Source of the DNA: Brumimicrobium ulvae
Lineage (GTDB): Bacteria; Bacteroidota; Bacteroidia; Flavobacteriales_D; Crocinitomicaceae
NCBI RefSeq assembly: GCF_947504225.1
Contig: NZ_CANNGT010000003.1
Span: forward strand, 294,415 to 358,414
Length of the DNA: 64,000 nt
Reading direction: 5' to 3'
Of the stretch, positions 17,378 through 26,899 are shown piece after piece. A model generated the notes under the pieces. That model had not been told where the DNA came from and did not search any database. It was given only the letters and a program-made list of their open reading frames with translations. Made by a program: the position numbers and the translations under genes. Position 1 is the first letter of the stretch; every line of letters starts with the position of its first letter.

Positions 17378-17605
17378 AACAATTATCAATTACGAATTAT
17401 CAATTACGAATTGTCAATTACGAAATACGAATTGGGCTCAAGCTTTGAGAATTCGAAATTTTTCTTCTGATCATCAAATATCATGCTTTAGTTGCTGGTC
17501 GGTCAAAATTGGATAATTCAACGACATAATGGCAGCGGTTTAATCAATTATGAATTGTTGAATTACGAATTGAATTCGTAATTCCCTTATTCGTAATTCA
17601 TAATT
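17378..17605. repeat. Iterated AATTACGAATT palindromic repeats
   Basis: The clpP/Nif3 intergenic region is built largely from copies of AATTACGAATT and its reverse complement: three near-tandem copies at 17385-17432 and four alternating copies at 17544-17605, including AATTACGAATTGAATTCG, which runs into its own complement. Single copies also occur near 5003, 34507 and 42460. This is a dispersed low-complexity palindrome, not coding. Confidence 0.7.
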
Positions 17606-17609
17606 TAGT

Positions 17610-17617
17610 TACCTTTG
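17610..17617 (+). promoter_or_regulatory. -7 box (TACCTTTG) at the Nif3-like gene
   Basis: An exact TAnnTTTG match ending 6 nt before the ATG at 17624, so the transcript would be leaderless or nearly so. It rules out the TTG at 17615 as start. Confidence 0.55.
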
Positions 17618-17623
17618 TCTACT

Positions 17624-18724
17624 ATGGATTTAAAGGTAAAAGACATTACAAGATTTCTTGAGGAATTAGCGCCACTAGGCAGCCAAGAAAGCTATGATAA
17701 TTCAGGGTTGATTGTAGGGAATCACGACATGCAAGTCAATGGCGTATTGCTTTCACTAGATTGCATAGAAGCAACTGTTGAAGAAGCAATCAAAGTAGGA
17801 GCAAATTTAATCGTTGCCCATCACCCTATTGTTTTTAGTGGCTTAAAACAAATCAACGGCAAGAATCACATCGAAAGAACGGTAATTAAAGCCATCAAAA
17901 ATGACGTTGCCATTTATGCAATTCACACCAATTTAGACAATTATAAATGGGGGGTAAATTATGAAATTGCACAACGCATCGGAATTTCTAAACCTCGGAT
18001 ATTGGCGCCCAAAAAGAACACCTTAAAAAAATTAGTTTTCTTTTGTCCTGAGAGTCATTCAGAAAAAGTGGTTCAAGCAATCTTCAAAGCAGGAGGAGGA
18101 AATATTGGAGAATATACCAACTGTAGCTTTGAAAGTTATGGAACAGGAACTTTTTTACCCGGAGAAAATTCAAATCCTTCACAAGGAAAAATTGGTCAGC
18201 GTGAAAAAGTAGAAGAAAAACGCATTGAGGTCTTAATTCCAATCCACAAAGAAAGTCAGATTATAAAGGCGATGAACTATGCTCATCCTTATGAAGAAGT
18301 TGCACATGACATTTATCCAATTACCAATGCTAATCAAGACGAAGGAGCTGGAATGATTGGAGAATTGGATCAAGCTATGAAAGTTGAAGATTTCTTAACA
18401 CACCTTAAATCTACTTTTAACTGTGGAGTAATTCGCCATACTGAATTGATAAAAAAAGAAATCAAAACAGTTGCTTTTTGTGGAGGAGCGGGTAGCTTTT
18501 TACTTAACAACGCGAAAAGTCAACAAGCCGACATTTATATCACTGGTGACTTTAAATACCATGAGTTTTTTAACGCCGAACAAGCGATAATCATTGCTGA
18601 TATCGGACATTTTGAGAGTGAGCAATATACTCCGCACTTAATTCTTGGTATATTGAAGAAAAATTTTATTAACTTTGCCTTCCATTTGAGTAAGGTGAAT
18701 ACAAACCCTATTAATTATTTTTAG
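17624..18724 (+). CDS. Nif3-like dinuclear metal center protein
   Basis: 366 aa. NIF3/YbgI family, with an inserted central PII-like domain (about 130-235). Metal ligands are visible as ANLIVAHHPIVFSGLK, YAIHTNLDN, and, near the C-terminus, GDFKYHEFFNAE and IADIGHFESEQYTP. Homologues include GTP cyclohydrolase I type 2-like proteins, but the physiological role is not settled. Five nt separate it from the zinc-ribbon gene, so the two form an operon, as in many Bacteroidota. Confidence 0.92.
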   Translation: MDLKVKDITRFLEELAPLGSQESYDNSGLIVGNHDMQVNGVLLSLDCIEATVEEAIKVGANLIVAHHPIVFSGLKQINGKNHIERTVIKAIKNDVAIYAIHTNLDNYKWGVNYEIAQRIGISKPRILAPKKNTLKKLVFFCPESHSEKVVQAIFKAGGGNIGEYTNCSFESYGTGTFLPGENSNPSQGKIGQREKVEEKRIEVLIPIHKESQIIKAMNYAHPYEEVAHDIYPITNANQDEGAGMIGELDQAMKVEDFLTHLKSTFNCGVIRHTELIKKEIKTVAFCGGAGSFLLNNAKSQQADIYITGDFKYHEFFNAEQAIIIADIGHFESEQYTPHLILGILKKNFINFAFHLSKVNTNPINYF

Positions 18725-18729
18725 CATTT

Positions 18730-19518
18730 ATGGCAACAAAAGCAAAAGCTAAGTCAAGCACAACTGTCGCTGAGCGCTTAGAAGCATTAGCGAATTTACA
18801 GCAAATTGACTCTGAAATTGACCGTATATTAACGATTCGTGGAGAACTTCCATTAGAGGTTGAAGATCTTGAAGCAGATATCGAAGGTCTTGAAAAAAGA
18901 GTTGAGAAATTGACTGTTGAATTAAAAGATATAGAGACTGAAATCAGTAACCGTAAGAATGAGCAAAAAGATGCTCAAGCGGCTATTTTACAATATAAAG
19001 AAAAGCAAAACAACGTTCGAAACAACCGTGAGTTTGAGTCTTTAAGTAAAGAAATTGAGTACCAAGAATTGGAAATTCAATTGCACGAAAAAAGAGCTAA
19101 AGAAGCAAAGGCTACGATTGAGAACAAGAAAGAGGTGATCAAAGAAGTTCAAGACAGATTGGCTGGACGTAAGAAAGACCTTAAAGCCAAGAAAGCGGAA
19201 CTGGATAACATTATTGCAGAAACAGAAAAAGATGAGGAAAAACTCAACAAGAAGTCTGAAAAAGCAATGAAACAATTGGACGACCATTTAAGAACAGCAT
19301 ACGCAAGATTGCGCTCTAGTGCTAAGAATGGTTTAGCTGTTGTTCCTGTTGACCGTGATTCTTGTGGAGGATGTTTCAACAGAATCCCACCACAACGTCA
19401 ATTAGACATCATTCAAAAGAAAAAAATCATCATCTGTGAGCACTGTGGAAGAATTTTAATTCCAGGTGAAGAGATTGAAGAGGAGGTTGACACAAAAGCA
19501 AAGAAAAAGAAAAAGTAA
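18730..19518 (+). CDS. Coiled-coil protein with C4 zinc ribbon (DUF164 family)
   Basis: 262 aa. A long coiled coil spans about residues 15-190 (heptads rich in E, K and L), followed by a zinc ribbon with CGGC near residue 213 and CEHC near 236. The C-terminus is very basic (KKKKK). The family is linked to nucleic-acid-associated or secretion functions in different phyla. Its role here is unknown. Operon with the Nif3-like gene. Confidence 0.88.
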   Translation: MATKAKAKSSTTVAERLEALANLQQIDSEIDRILTIRGELPLEVEDLEADIEGLEKRVEKLTVELKDIETEISNRKNEQKDAQAAILQYKEKQNNVRNNREFESLSKEIEYQELEIQLHEKRAKEAKATIENKKEVIKEVQDRLAGRKKDLKAKKAELDNIIAETEKDEEKLNKKSEKAMKQLDDHLRTAYARLRSSAKNGLAVVPVDRDSCGGCFNRIPPQRQLDIIQKKKIIICEHCGRILIPGEEIEEEVDTKAKKKKK

Positions 19519-19540
19519 TTCTTTATCCCAATATTGAAAA

Positions 19541-19570
19541 AGCCCTAGCAAATTTGCTGGGGCTTTTTTT
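19541..19570 (+). terminator. Rho-independent terminator after zinc-ribbon gene
   Basis: Stem AGCCC-AGCAAA / TTTGCT-GGGCT followed by eight T residues, 22 nt past the stop codon. Confidence 0.9.
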
Positions 19571-19998
19571 TGACCTATTCCAAGGGGAGACATACCAAAC
19601 CAACAACTGCTAAACAACACACCTACTTCACCCTGGGAGTTAATCCAGAACATATAAATAATGACTCGGTTCTGTTTCAAAAGTTGGGAGCAGCTGATGC
19701 AAACACTCACTTCCCTTTAGCTTTGAACATACTCAATGAGTGAGAAAAAGATTAGTTGGCGAATAAAAAAGGTAGAAATTCCTCGTCGTTTTGTTACGTT
19801 CGTACGAACAATCTACTGTCAGATTAATACTTGATTGATACTTGTACAGGAATAGAGGTCAATTATCTACTGCCCTCATTTCAATCGTTAATCTCCAATA
19901 AATAACAGGTTTATACATCCAAAAACCAGCTATTATTTATTCCAATAGACTTAATCAAACTTTGTCAGCTTGAAACACAGAAACATATAGTTTTGATC
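19571..19998 (+). other. Gene-poor stretch with a possible coding remnant
   Basis: No intact gene. The plus strand 19594-19743 reads open for about 50 codons with protein-like composition (HTYFTLGVNPEHIN ... LALNILNE) to a TGA, but it has no start codon and no family I recognise. The rest (19744-19998) shows nothing. Confidence 0.25.
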
Positions 19999-20030
19999 AA
20001 AAAAAAAAGCGAGCCTTTCGACCCGCTTTA
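19999..20030 (-). terminator. Terminator after T9SS-sorted protein
   Basis: AAAGCGGGTCGAAAGGCTCGC then a run of ten T on the minus strand, about 17 nt past the stop at 20047. Confidence 0.8.
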
Positions 20031-20046
20031 AATTATCTATACTAGT

Positions 20047-22557
20047 TTATTGCTTTACTACCCTCGCCCTTGCAAAAGTTGTACTGCCTTTAACTGTCAC
20101 CATATAAGTTCCATTCACAAGACTTGACAAATCAAGTACAATTTCTTTTTCTGCGCTCACTATTTGTTCAACGCGCACACCTTCCATAGAGTAAACAGTA
20201 ATCATGCGCTCTTCATTATTTTCAAAAGAAATATTCACACTGTTCCTTGTTGGATTAGGGTATAGGCTTAATTGTGTAATTTCATTCACAGAAACACTTG
20301 CTGTATCAGAAGGCTCATCTACACACGAAGTTTCACCAGCCACAGTTAAGGAATCATAAGACATACATCCATTTTCATCTTCATAAAACACCTCATACAG
20401 ACCATTACAATAAATTACAGTGTCATAGTAAAATGTTGCTCCCGTAATTCCTGTATCTGTTCCATCAAAAGACCAAGAAGTTGTACCTTGGTTTGTATTT
20501 ACGAATAAATTCCCACTCATTCCTTGCGAAATTTCAATTTGCGTTGGTTGCGGATATAATGTAACATTGATTGTATCCTTCCCTAAACAACCATCAACTG
20601 AAGTACCGAAGACAACAATTCCTCCATTTACTACAGGCGTAAAGTATTCACCATTTTGAATTGTATCACCATAAGTTGGAATTGTATACCATTCGTAAGT
20701 ATCTGCACCAGTTGCATTCAACAAGATTGAATCACCAGGGCATCTGAATCGGTCTGCTCCACCATCAACCACAGGGATTGGAAAAACTTCTACGTTAATA
20801 GAAGTTGTATTTTGACAACCCATCTCATCAGTTACAGTCAGTTCGTAAAAACCAGCTGTATCTGCAGTAATGGTTTGAATATTCTCACCGGTATTCCAAT
20901 CATAAACATCAGCAGGATCTGCAGAAAGATTTACCGATCCACCATCACAAAAAGAAGTTGGCCCACTTGGTGTAATGGTCGGTCCAGGCAATGGATTTAC
21001 AACTACTATCACCGTGTCAAAGTCGATACAACCTGAAGCACTTTCTGAACTCACCACATAAGTTGTCGTTAAAGTTGGAGTTGCTATAGGATCATCGCAT
21101 GCAGTACAAGTAAAATTACTTGGCGTTATTGGGTCACCTGAAATCGCCGACCACTGGAAGTTTGTTCCTCCGGCAACATTCAGTTGAACACTTGCCCCCA
21201 CACAAATCGTATCATTTAAAGACGCTATTGTTTCTAATTGACAGTATTTTATTGTACTAAAATCACGCAAGGTTCCTGCTCCAGTTGACGAACCAGTTAC
21301 AAATAAGTTCCCATCCACATCGATTTCAAAGTCTGACATTTGATCACTCTGTGATACAGGTCCATCAAATCTTTTGGTCCAACCAACACTTCCTAAAGTA
21401 TCCAACTTAACCGTAAAATAATCATCAGAAGTAGCTGCTTTATTTGAATATCCCGCAACGTACACTTCAAAATTACTATTTACAATAATTTCGTTTGCTG
21501 TATCATATCCGTTAGTTGGGCTTTGGTATATATAATCCCAATGTTTTACTCCATCAGGTCTAAAACGTGCGACATAAAAATCTTCACCGTTTCCAACATT
21601 TTTCAAACTCCCTACAAGATAAACATGATTATCATCATCAACTGTTACACTTTTCACCTTATCATCAGCTCCATCCGTTCCACCAAAAACTTGGCTCCAT
21701 TGAAAAGTTCCAGCAGCATCAATTTTCACCAACATAATTTCATCATCAAGATAAAGTCCTCTATAACTTGTCCCTCCAACATAAACACTTCCGTCATTTG
21801 CAACAGCTATCGAGACCGCTCTATCAGCAGCATTATTTCCGTCTGTTCTTAATTGCCATTGAAGCGCTCCTGCAGCATTATATTTAATGGTGTAAAAATC
21901 TAATTGAGATGCACTGCTATGGCTTTCTCCTGCAACATATACATTATTTGCAGCATCAACAGTTACTGTATTTGCGAAATCTCTATTTGTTGTAGGACTA
22001 TAAGTTTGAGTCCAATTTAAAACTCCTGAAGGACTAACGGAAATTGTTTCAAAACGAGAATCAATTCCACTTATTTGTACTCCCCCCACAAGGATAACAT
22101 TATCATTTCCATCAATAGTTATATCTTTTAGTTCATCATAATTTGCTGAACCGGTATGGTTATATGTCCATGTTACACTCCCATCAACCGTAGATAATTT
22201 TTGAGCAAAAATATCATAATCACTCCCCCCTACGTAATAGAAACCTCCAATAACAGGGTCATCGTTACTGTCTAAGGCAATACCTACCGCTTGGCTTAGT
22301 CCCGTAACAGGTGCTGGAGTAGATACATTCCAAATTTCATTTCCATTTGGATCATACTTTATGGTCACAACTTCATAGTTGGCTCCATTTTTACTTGTCC
22401 CAACAACATAAGAATTCCCAACATTATCGATCACAATTCCTTCGCTAAAGTCGTCCTTATTATCATTATCGAATCGACTTTCCCACATTATATTTAACTG
22501 TGCATGGCTTGTAAAACCTAGGATTAAAATAGCAAGAATGAGTAGAGTTTGTTTCAT
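20047..22557 (-). CDS. Large secreted beta-propeller (SBBP repeat) protein with type A T9SS sorting domain
   Basis: 836 aa. It has a signal peptide (residues 1-19), then about eight repeats of roughly 50 residues with the pattern NSYVVGTSKNGANYEVVTIKYD / VYVAGYSNKAATSDDYFTVK (about 30-430), which are SBBP-type propeller repeats. Ig/PKD-like modules with glycine and aromatic patches follow (about 430-720). The C-terminal sorting domain begins LYPNPTRNSVNISFEN and ends in the usual GTYMVTVKG strand. It is exported by the type IX secretion system and anchored or released at the cell surface. Ligand unknown. Single gene with its own terminator. Confidence 0.88.
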   Translation of the reverse strand: MKQTLLILAILILGFTSHAQLNIMWESRFDNDNKDDFSEGIVIDNVGNSYVVGTSKNGANYEVVTIKYDPNGNEIWNVSTPAPVTGLSQAVGIALDSNDDPVIGGFYYVGGSDYDIFAQKLSTVDGSVTWTYNHTGSANYDELKDITIDGNDNVILVGGVQISGIDSRFETISVSPSGVLNWTQTYSPTTNRDFANTVTVDAANNVYVAGESHSSASQLDFYTIKYNAAGALQWQLRTDGNNAADRAVSIAVANDGSVYVGGTSYRGLYLDDEIMLVKIDAAGTFQWSQVFGGTDGADDKVKSVTVDDDNHVYLVGSLKNVGNGEDFYVARFRPDGVKHWDYIYQSPTNGYDTANEIIVNSNFEVYVAGYSNKAATSDDYFTVKLDTLGSVGWTKRFDGPVSQSDQMSDFEIDVDGNLFVTGSSTGAGTLRDFSTIKYCQLETIASLNDTICVGASVQLNVAGGTNFQWSAISGDPITPSNFTCTACDDPIATPTLTTTYVVSSESASGCIDFDTVIVVVNPLPGPTITPSGPTSFCDGGSVNLSADPADVYDWNTGENIQTITADTAGFYELTVTDEMGCQNTTSINVEVFPIPVVDGGADRFRCPGDSILLNATGADTYEWYTIPTYGDTIQNGEYFTPVVNGGIVVFGTSVDGCLGKDTINVTLYPQPTQIEISQGMSGNLFVNTNQGTTSWSFDGTDTGITGATFYYDTVIYCNGLYEVFYEDENGCMSYDSLTVAGETSCVDEPSDTASVSVNEITQLSLYPNPTRNSVNISFENNEERMITVYSMEGVRVEQIVSAEKEIVLDLSSLVNGTYMVTVKGSTTFARARVVKQ

Positions 22558-22693
22558 GATTGTAGTTTATTTAAAGTAGTAATATGTTTTTTTCAACAAC
22601 ACAAAACTACATAAAATATGGACAAGGAAACACTTTTATCTGTTTTTTTTATGCATTCATCCACTTCTTTTAGCAGTTAATCAAAAAAAACAT

Positions 22694-22701
22694 TATTTTT
22701 G
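22694..22701 (+). promoter_or_regulatory. -7 box (TATTTTTG) for the type B cargo operon
   Basis: An exact TAnnTTTG match 31 nt before the ATG at 22733, in the divergent region between two T9SS-linked genes. Confidence 0.5.
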
Positions 22702-22732
22702 CCTTTAGAAAATCGAGAAATTACATTTACTT

Positions 22733-25700
22733 ATGAGACAACTACTACTTCTTTTAACTGTATTGTTATTTACCTCATTTGCATACGCTACTCACATTGT
22801 TGGGGGGAGTTTAACTTATGAGCACCTAGGAGGATCCACATATAGTGTCAAGTTAAAACTATACCGAGACTGTGGTCCTGGGAACGCTGCTTTTCCAGTT
22901 AATGCAGCAATTCAAGTTAGAAATGGTGATGGAACAACACCTTCTCCAAATTTAAACTTCAACATGCCTAGGATGGGAATAATTACATTAGACCCGCCTT
23001 TAGATTCCTGTGCGGTTGACCCTGGGATTTGTGTAGAGGAAGCGGTTTACACAAGTATTGTAAGTCTACCTCCATCTGCAACAGGATACCATCTATATTG
23101 GAGTACTTGTTGTCGAAACAATTCATTAGACAATGTGAACAACCCTGGAAGTGCTGGAGAAGCATTTAATACTTATATTCCAAATACTTCTGAGTGGCTA
23201 ACCAACTCCTCACCGAATTGGGTTAACTTCCCTCCAGTATTTGTCTGCCAAGGAATCGATGTCGACTTTGACCATTCCGCCACAGACGCCAACGGAGATT
23301 CATTGGTTTATTCACTTTATACACCTTATAATGATAATGCACCTACATATAACGCTAATCCAATTCCAAACAACATTAACTTTACTCCTATTACTTGGTC
23401 ACCAGGATTCAATGCCAACGACCCTTTAGGGTATCCAACCAACCCACTTGTAATTGATCCACAAACAGGATTACTTTCAGGAATACCAGCGACACTTGGT
23501 CAATATGTGGTTGGAATTAAATGTGAAGAATTTAGAAATGGTGTAAAAATCGGAGAAGTTGTTCGAGATTTTCAATTCAACGTTGTTGACTGTCCCCCAG
23601 CAAAAGACGCTGGCATTGGTCCAGTAACAGGCTGTGCAGGAACATCAATTGATATGATCAACGCCTCTGCTCCTGGAGCATCAGATTTTTATTGGGACTT
23701 TGGAGATGGAAGTCCAGGTGTTGCAGGATATGAACCTTCACATGTTTTCCCTTCGATTGGTGATTACACGCTAACTTTAATTGCACAATATGGAACCGTA
23801 TGTGCAGATACTGCAACAAGATTATTAAAAATTGGAACTGTCAACGCAGACATGGATGACCTAGACTCGACATGTATTAGTAATGCTGCAAGTTTTACTG
23901 ATATTTCAACAACAACGAACATGACGGTTAACTCTTGGGAATGGGATTTTGGTGATGGTACACCAATCAGCACTGTTCCTAATCCGTCACATATATTTAA
24001 CTCATCTGGAGATATTGATGTTCAATTAATTGTTGGTACCGATGGAGGTTGTTATGATTCAATCACCAAAACAATTTATGTTCAAGGCCTACCAAATGCA
24101 GATGTTGGTCCAGATACAACAGCATGCTTCAACAATCCAAACATTAATTTAAATGGAATTGTTACGAATGCAAGCGGAGGTGTTTGGGTTGGAAATGGCG
24201 GTACATTCAATCCAAGTACAACGGATTTGAATGCCAACTACACTCCTTCTCAACTTGAAATCAATACTGGATATACAGACTTAATTCTGTCTACAACGGG
24301 GAATGGACTTTGTCCTTCTACGCAGTCAACACTGCACATTGAATTTATTGCGGGTCCAACCATTGATGTAGGTCCGGACATACAAGTTTGTTCAGACACG
24401 AGTTCTGTTCCTTTATCTGCAACTTTCCAATATGCAGGAGGCGTAGAATGGTACACCACTGATGGAACAGGATCATTTACTAATTCAACATCAGCGAATA
24501 CTCAATATATTCCTACCCAAGCAGATATCAATGCCGATTCCATTCAGATTATCGCACATACTATTATCAATGGAAACTGTTTTGCTGCATCTGACACATT
24601 ATGGGTGACTTTTTATGCACCACCCTCAATTTCGTTGGTTTACATTGACTCAGTTTGTGCAAACAATCCTATTTACATTGACGCTAACTCAACAACAGGT
24701 TCTGGGATCTGGACAACTACTGGAGATGGAACATTCACAAGCGACACCGCAAACGCCACCTCTTACATTCACGGACCAGCAGATTTAGCTTTTGGAACTG
24801 TAGAGATCTATTTTGAATCTGAACTCAATGGGGGTTGTCAAGTTCAAAGAGACACCATTAACATAGATATTCTAGCAGCTCCGATAGTTGATTTCCAATT
24901 CTCAGAAGGATGTTACGGAACAGCAACATCTTTTACAAGTGATATAATTGTTACAGATCCTATAGTTGCTTATTCATGGTCTACAGGAGGAAATGAATTC
25001 TCAACTCAAGAAAACCCAGATTATATCATGCCAGATGTGGACACAAATGATGTAACGTTTATTGCATATTCTCAAAACGGCTGTTCAGATACAATTACAA
25101 AACCTGTATCGACATTCTATTTACCTACAGTTAACTTCACTGCCCCTGCCCCATGTTTAAACGGTGGTACTCAATTCTATGATTCTAGTTATGTTATTGG
25201 TGGTACAGCTACAGGTTGGGAATGGAACTTTGGAGATGGAGGGTCAAGCTCAGAAGAGAATCCATTACATTACTTTGACAATGCGTCGAATTACAATGTA
25301 CAACTTATTGTCACATCGGCTGAGGGCTGTGTAGATTCATTGACGAAGGTAACAACCATTTACTCTGGTCCAAATGCATCTTTTTCGGCTACACCACAAT
25401 CGGCATATGTTGAGCAAGACATTAACTTTGTAGATTTATCAACGAGTGATTTCCCAATTGTATTTTGGGAATGGGACTTTAACGATGGAAACTTTTCAAA
25501 TGACCAAAACACAACACACGATTATTCAACAGGCGGAAGTTACGAAGTACTTCTTGCAGTTCAAGACGAAAACGGATGTTTAGACACAGCAAGAAATGTC
25601 GTACACATTAATTTACCCCCTAAAGTTCCTGCTGCATTTTCACCGAATGGAGATGGAAACAATGACTTTTTGTATGTTTATGGTGGACCATATGCGAAGC

Positions 25701-25885
25701 TTGACTTCAAAGTATACAACAACTGGGGAGAAGTTATATTCCAAACCAATGATCCAGCAGTAGGTTGGGATGGTACATATAATGGAGTAGAACAACCCGT
25801 TGGAGTCTACGTTTGGACCGTTCAAGCAACTACTATCGATAACGAACAACACGAAATATCTGGAGACACTTCACTAATCAAGTAA
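22733..25885 (+). CDS. PKD-repeat adhesin-like protein with type B (gliding-motility-associated) C-terminal domain
   Basis: 1050 aa. Signal peptide (residues 1-19), a conserved N-terminal domain starting HIVGGSLTYEHLGGSTY, and several PKD modules marked by WDFGDGSP, WEWDFGDGTP, WEWNFGDGG and WEWDFNDG. The C-terminal type B sorting domain has VPAAFSPNGDGNNDFLYVYG, VYNNWGEVIF, GWDGTYNG and GVYVWTVQA. Type B cargo is exported by the T9SS and usually encoded beside a PorP/SprF-like protein, as here (10 nt to the next gene). Surface adhesin role is inferred. Confidence 0.92.
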   Translation: MRQLLLLLTVLLFTSFAYATHIVGGSLTYEHLGGSTYSVKLKLYRDCGPGNAAFPVNAAIQVRNGDGTTPSPNLNFNMPRMGIITLDPPLDSCAVDPGICVEEAVYTSIVSLPPSATGYHLYWSTCCRNNSLDNVNNPGSAGEAFNTYIPNTSEWLTNSSPNWVNFPPVFVCQGIDVDFDHSATDANGDSLVYSLYTPYNDNAPTYNANPIPNNINFTPITWSPGFNANDPLGYPTNPLVIDPQTGLLSGIPATLGQYVVGIKCEEFRNGVKIGEVVRDFQFNVVDCPPAKDAGIGPVTGCAGTSIDMINASAPGASDFYWDFGDGSPGVAGYEPSHVFPSIGDYTLTLIAQYGTVCADTATRLLKIGTVNADMDDLDSTCISNAASFTDISTTTNMTVNSWEWDFGDGTPISTVPNPSHIFNSSGDIDVQLIVGTDGGCYDSITKTIYVQGLPNADVGPDTTACFNNPNINLNGIVTNASGGVWVGNGGTFNPSTTDLNANYTPSQLEINTGYTDLILSTTGNGLCPSTQSTLHIEFIAGPTIDVGPDIQVCSDTSSVPLSATFQYAGGVEWYTTDGTGSFTNSTSANTQYIPTQADINADSIQIIAHTIINGNCFAASDTLWVTFYAPPSISLVYIDSVCANNPIYIDANSTTGSGIWTTTGDGTFTSDTANATSYIHGPADLAFGTVEIYFESELNGGCQVQRDTINIDILAAPIVDFQFSEGCYGTATSFTSDIIVTDPIVAYSWSTGGNEFSTQENPDYIMPDVDTNDVTFIAYSQNGCSDTITKPVSTFYLPTVNFTAPAPCLNGGTQFYDSSYVIGGTATGWEWNFGDGGSSSEENPLHYFDNASNYNVQLIVTSAEGCVDSLTKVTTIYSGPNASFSATPQSAYVEQDINFVDLSTSDFPIVFWEWDFNDGNFSNDQNTTHDYSTGGSYEVLLAVQDENGCLDTARNVVHINLPPKVPAAFSPNGDGNNDFLYVYGGPYAKLDFKVYNNWGEVIFQTNDPAVGWDGTYNGVEQPVGVYVWTVQATTIDNEQHEISGDTSLIK

Positions 25886-25894
25886 GATTAACTT

Positions 25895-26899
25895 ATGAAT
25901 CAATTTAGAAAAACACTAGTATTGTTTATAGGAATTTCCCTAGGCCAATCTGCTATTGGTCAAGATTTTCACCTATCGCAATACGACGCAGCACCTTTAA
26001 ATACAAATCCTGCATTGACGGGAATGTTTGAAGGAAAACACAGATTTCATCTACACTACAGGACCCAATGGGCGGCTGTAGCAACTCGTCCTTTTGTAAC
26101 AGCTCAAGTGGCGTGGGACATGAGGATAGGAAAAAAATGGGGCTTTGGAATTCAAGCCATGAACTACAGAGCTGGAGCAGGAGCGTATAACACTGCCCAA
26201 ATATTGCCTTCAGCCTCATACAGCATTCCATTGTCTAGAAGTAAATTCCACAGAATCACCTTAGGGGTATCCGCTGGAGGGTTCCATAAGTCATTTGACC
26301 AAAATGCACTGAGTTGGGGTTCACAATATGAAGCCAACAATCAAGGTGGACATTTCAACACTTCATTAGGTTCGGGAGAAAACCTTCCTTCTTCTGGAGT
26401 TCTGCGTCCTGACTTTAATGCTGGAGCGATATACTATTTTGCTGCACCTGGGGCAAGAGTAAATCCATTTTTGGGAGGTAGTGTATTCCACCTAAGTCAA
26501 CCTGAGGAATCTTTCCTTGGAACAGGGAACCGACTTCCAATGCGTTACTTAATTCATGCGGGAGCTAGGGTTGGAATCACAGAACGTCTTTCATTACTTC
26601 CAAAAGTCTATTACCAAAGACAAGAAAATGCAGAGGAATTAACTTTCTCTTTATTAGCCCACTATTATTTAAAAGGACCAGATGTCTTTCTAATTGGTGG
26701 AGCCACCTATAGAAATGCAGACGCTGCGATTTTAGAACTAGGTGCAAAATGGGGAGGTTGGGAAGCCCGTATTTCATATGACTTCAATACATCTACATTA
26801 AAGCCCGTATCGAATGGTCGAGGTGCAACAGAACTTAGCCTTACCTATATAATATTTGAAAAAACCACTAATCCAATTCCAACATGTCCAAGATTATGA
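25895..26899 (+). CDS. PorP/SprF family outer-membrane protein
   Basis: 334 aa. Signal peptide, then the PorP/SprF hallmark start QDFHLSQYDAAPLNTNPALTGMF followed by amphipathic strands of a 14-stranded type barrel (VTAQVAWDMRIGKKWGFGIQ). Members attach T9SS type B cargo to the cell surface, consistent with the upstream cargo gene and the downstream OmpA-like gene. The stop codon overlaps the next ATG. Confidence 0.93.
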   Translation: MNQFRKTLVLFIGISLGQSAIGQDFHLSQYDAAPLNTNPALTGMFEGKHRFHLHYRTQWAAVATRPFVTAQVAWDMRIGKKWGFGIQAMNYRAGAGAYNTAQILPSASYSIPLSRSKFHRITLGVSAGGFHKSFDQNALSWGSQYEANNQGGHFNTSLGSGENLPSSGVLRPDFNAGAIYYFAAPGARVNPFLGGSVFHLSQPEESFLGTGNRLPMRYLIHAGARVGITERLSLLPKVYYQRQENAEELTFSLLAHYYLKGPDVFLIGGATYRNADAAILELGAKWGGWEARISYDFNTSTLKPVSNGRGATELSLTYIIFEKTTNPIPTCPRL

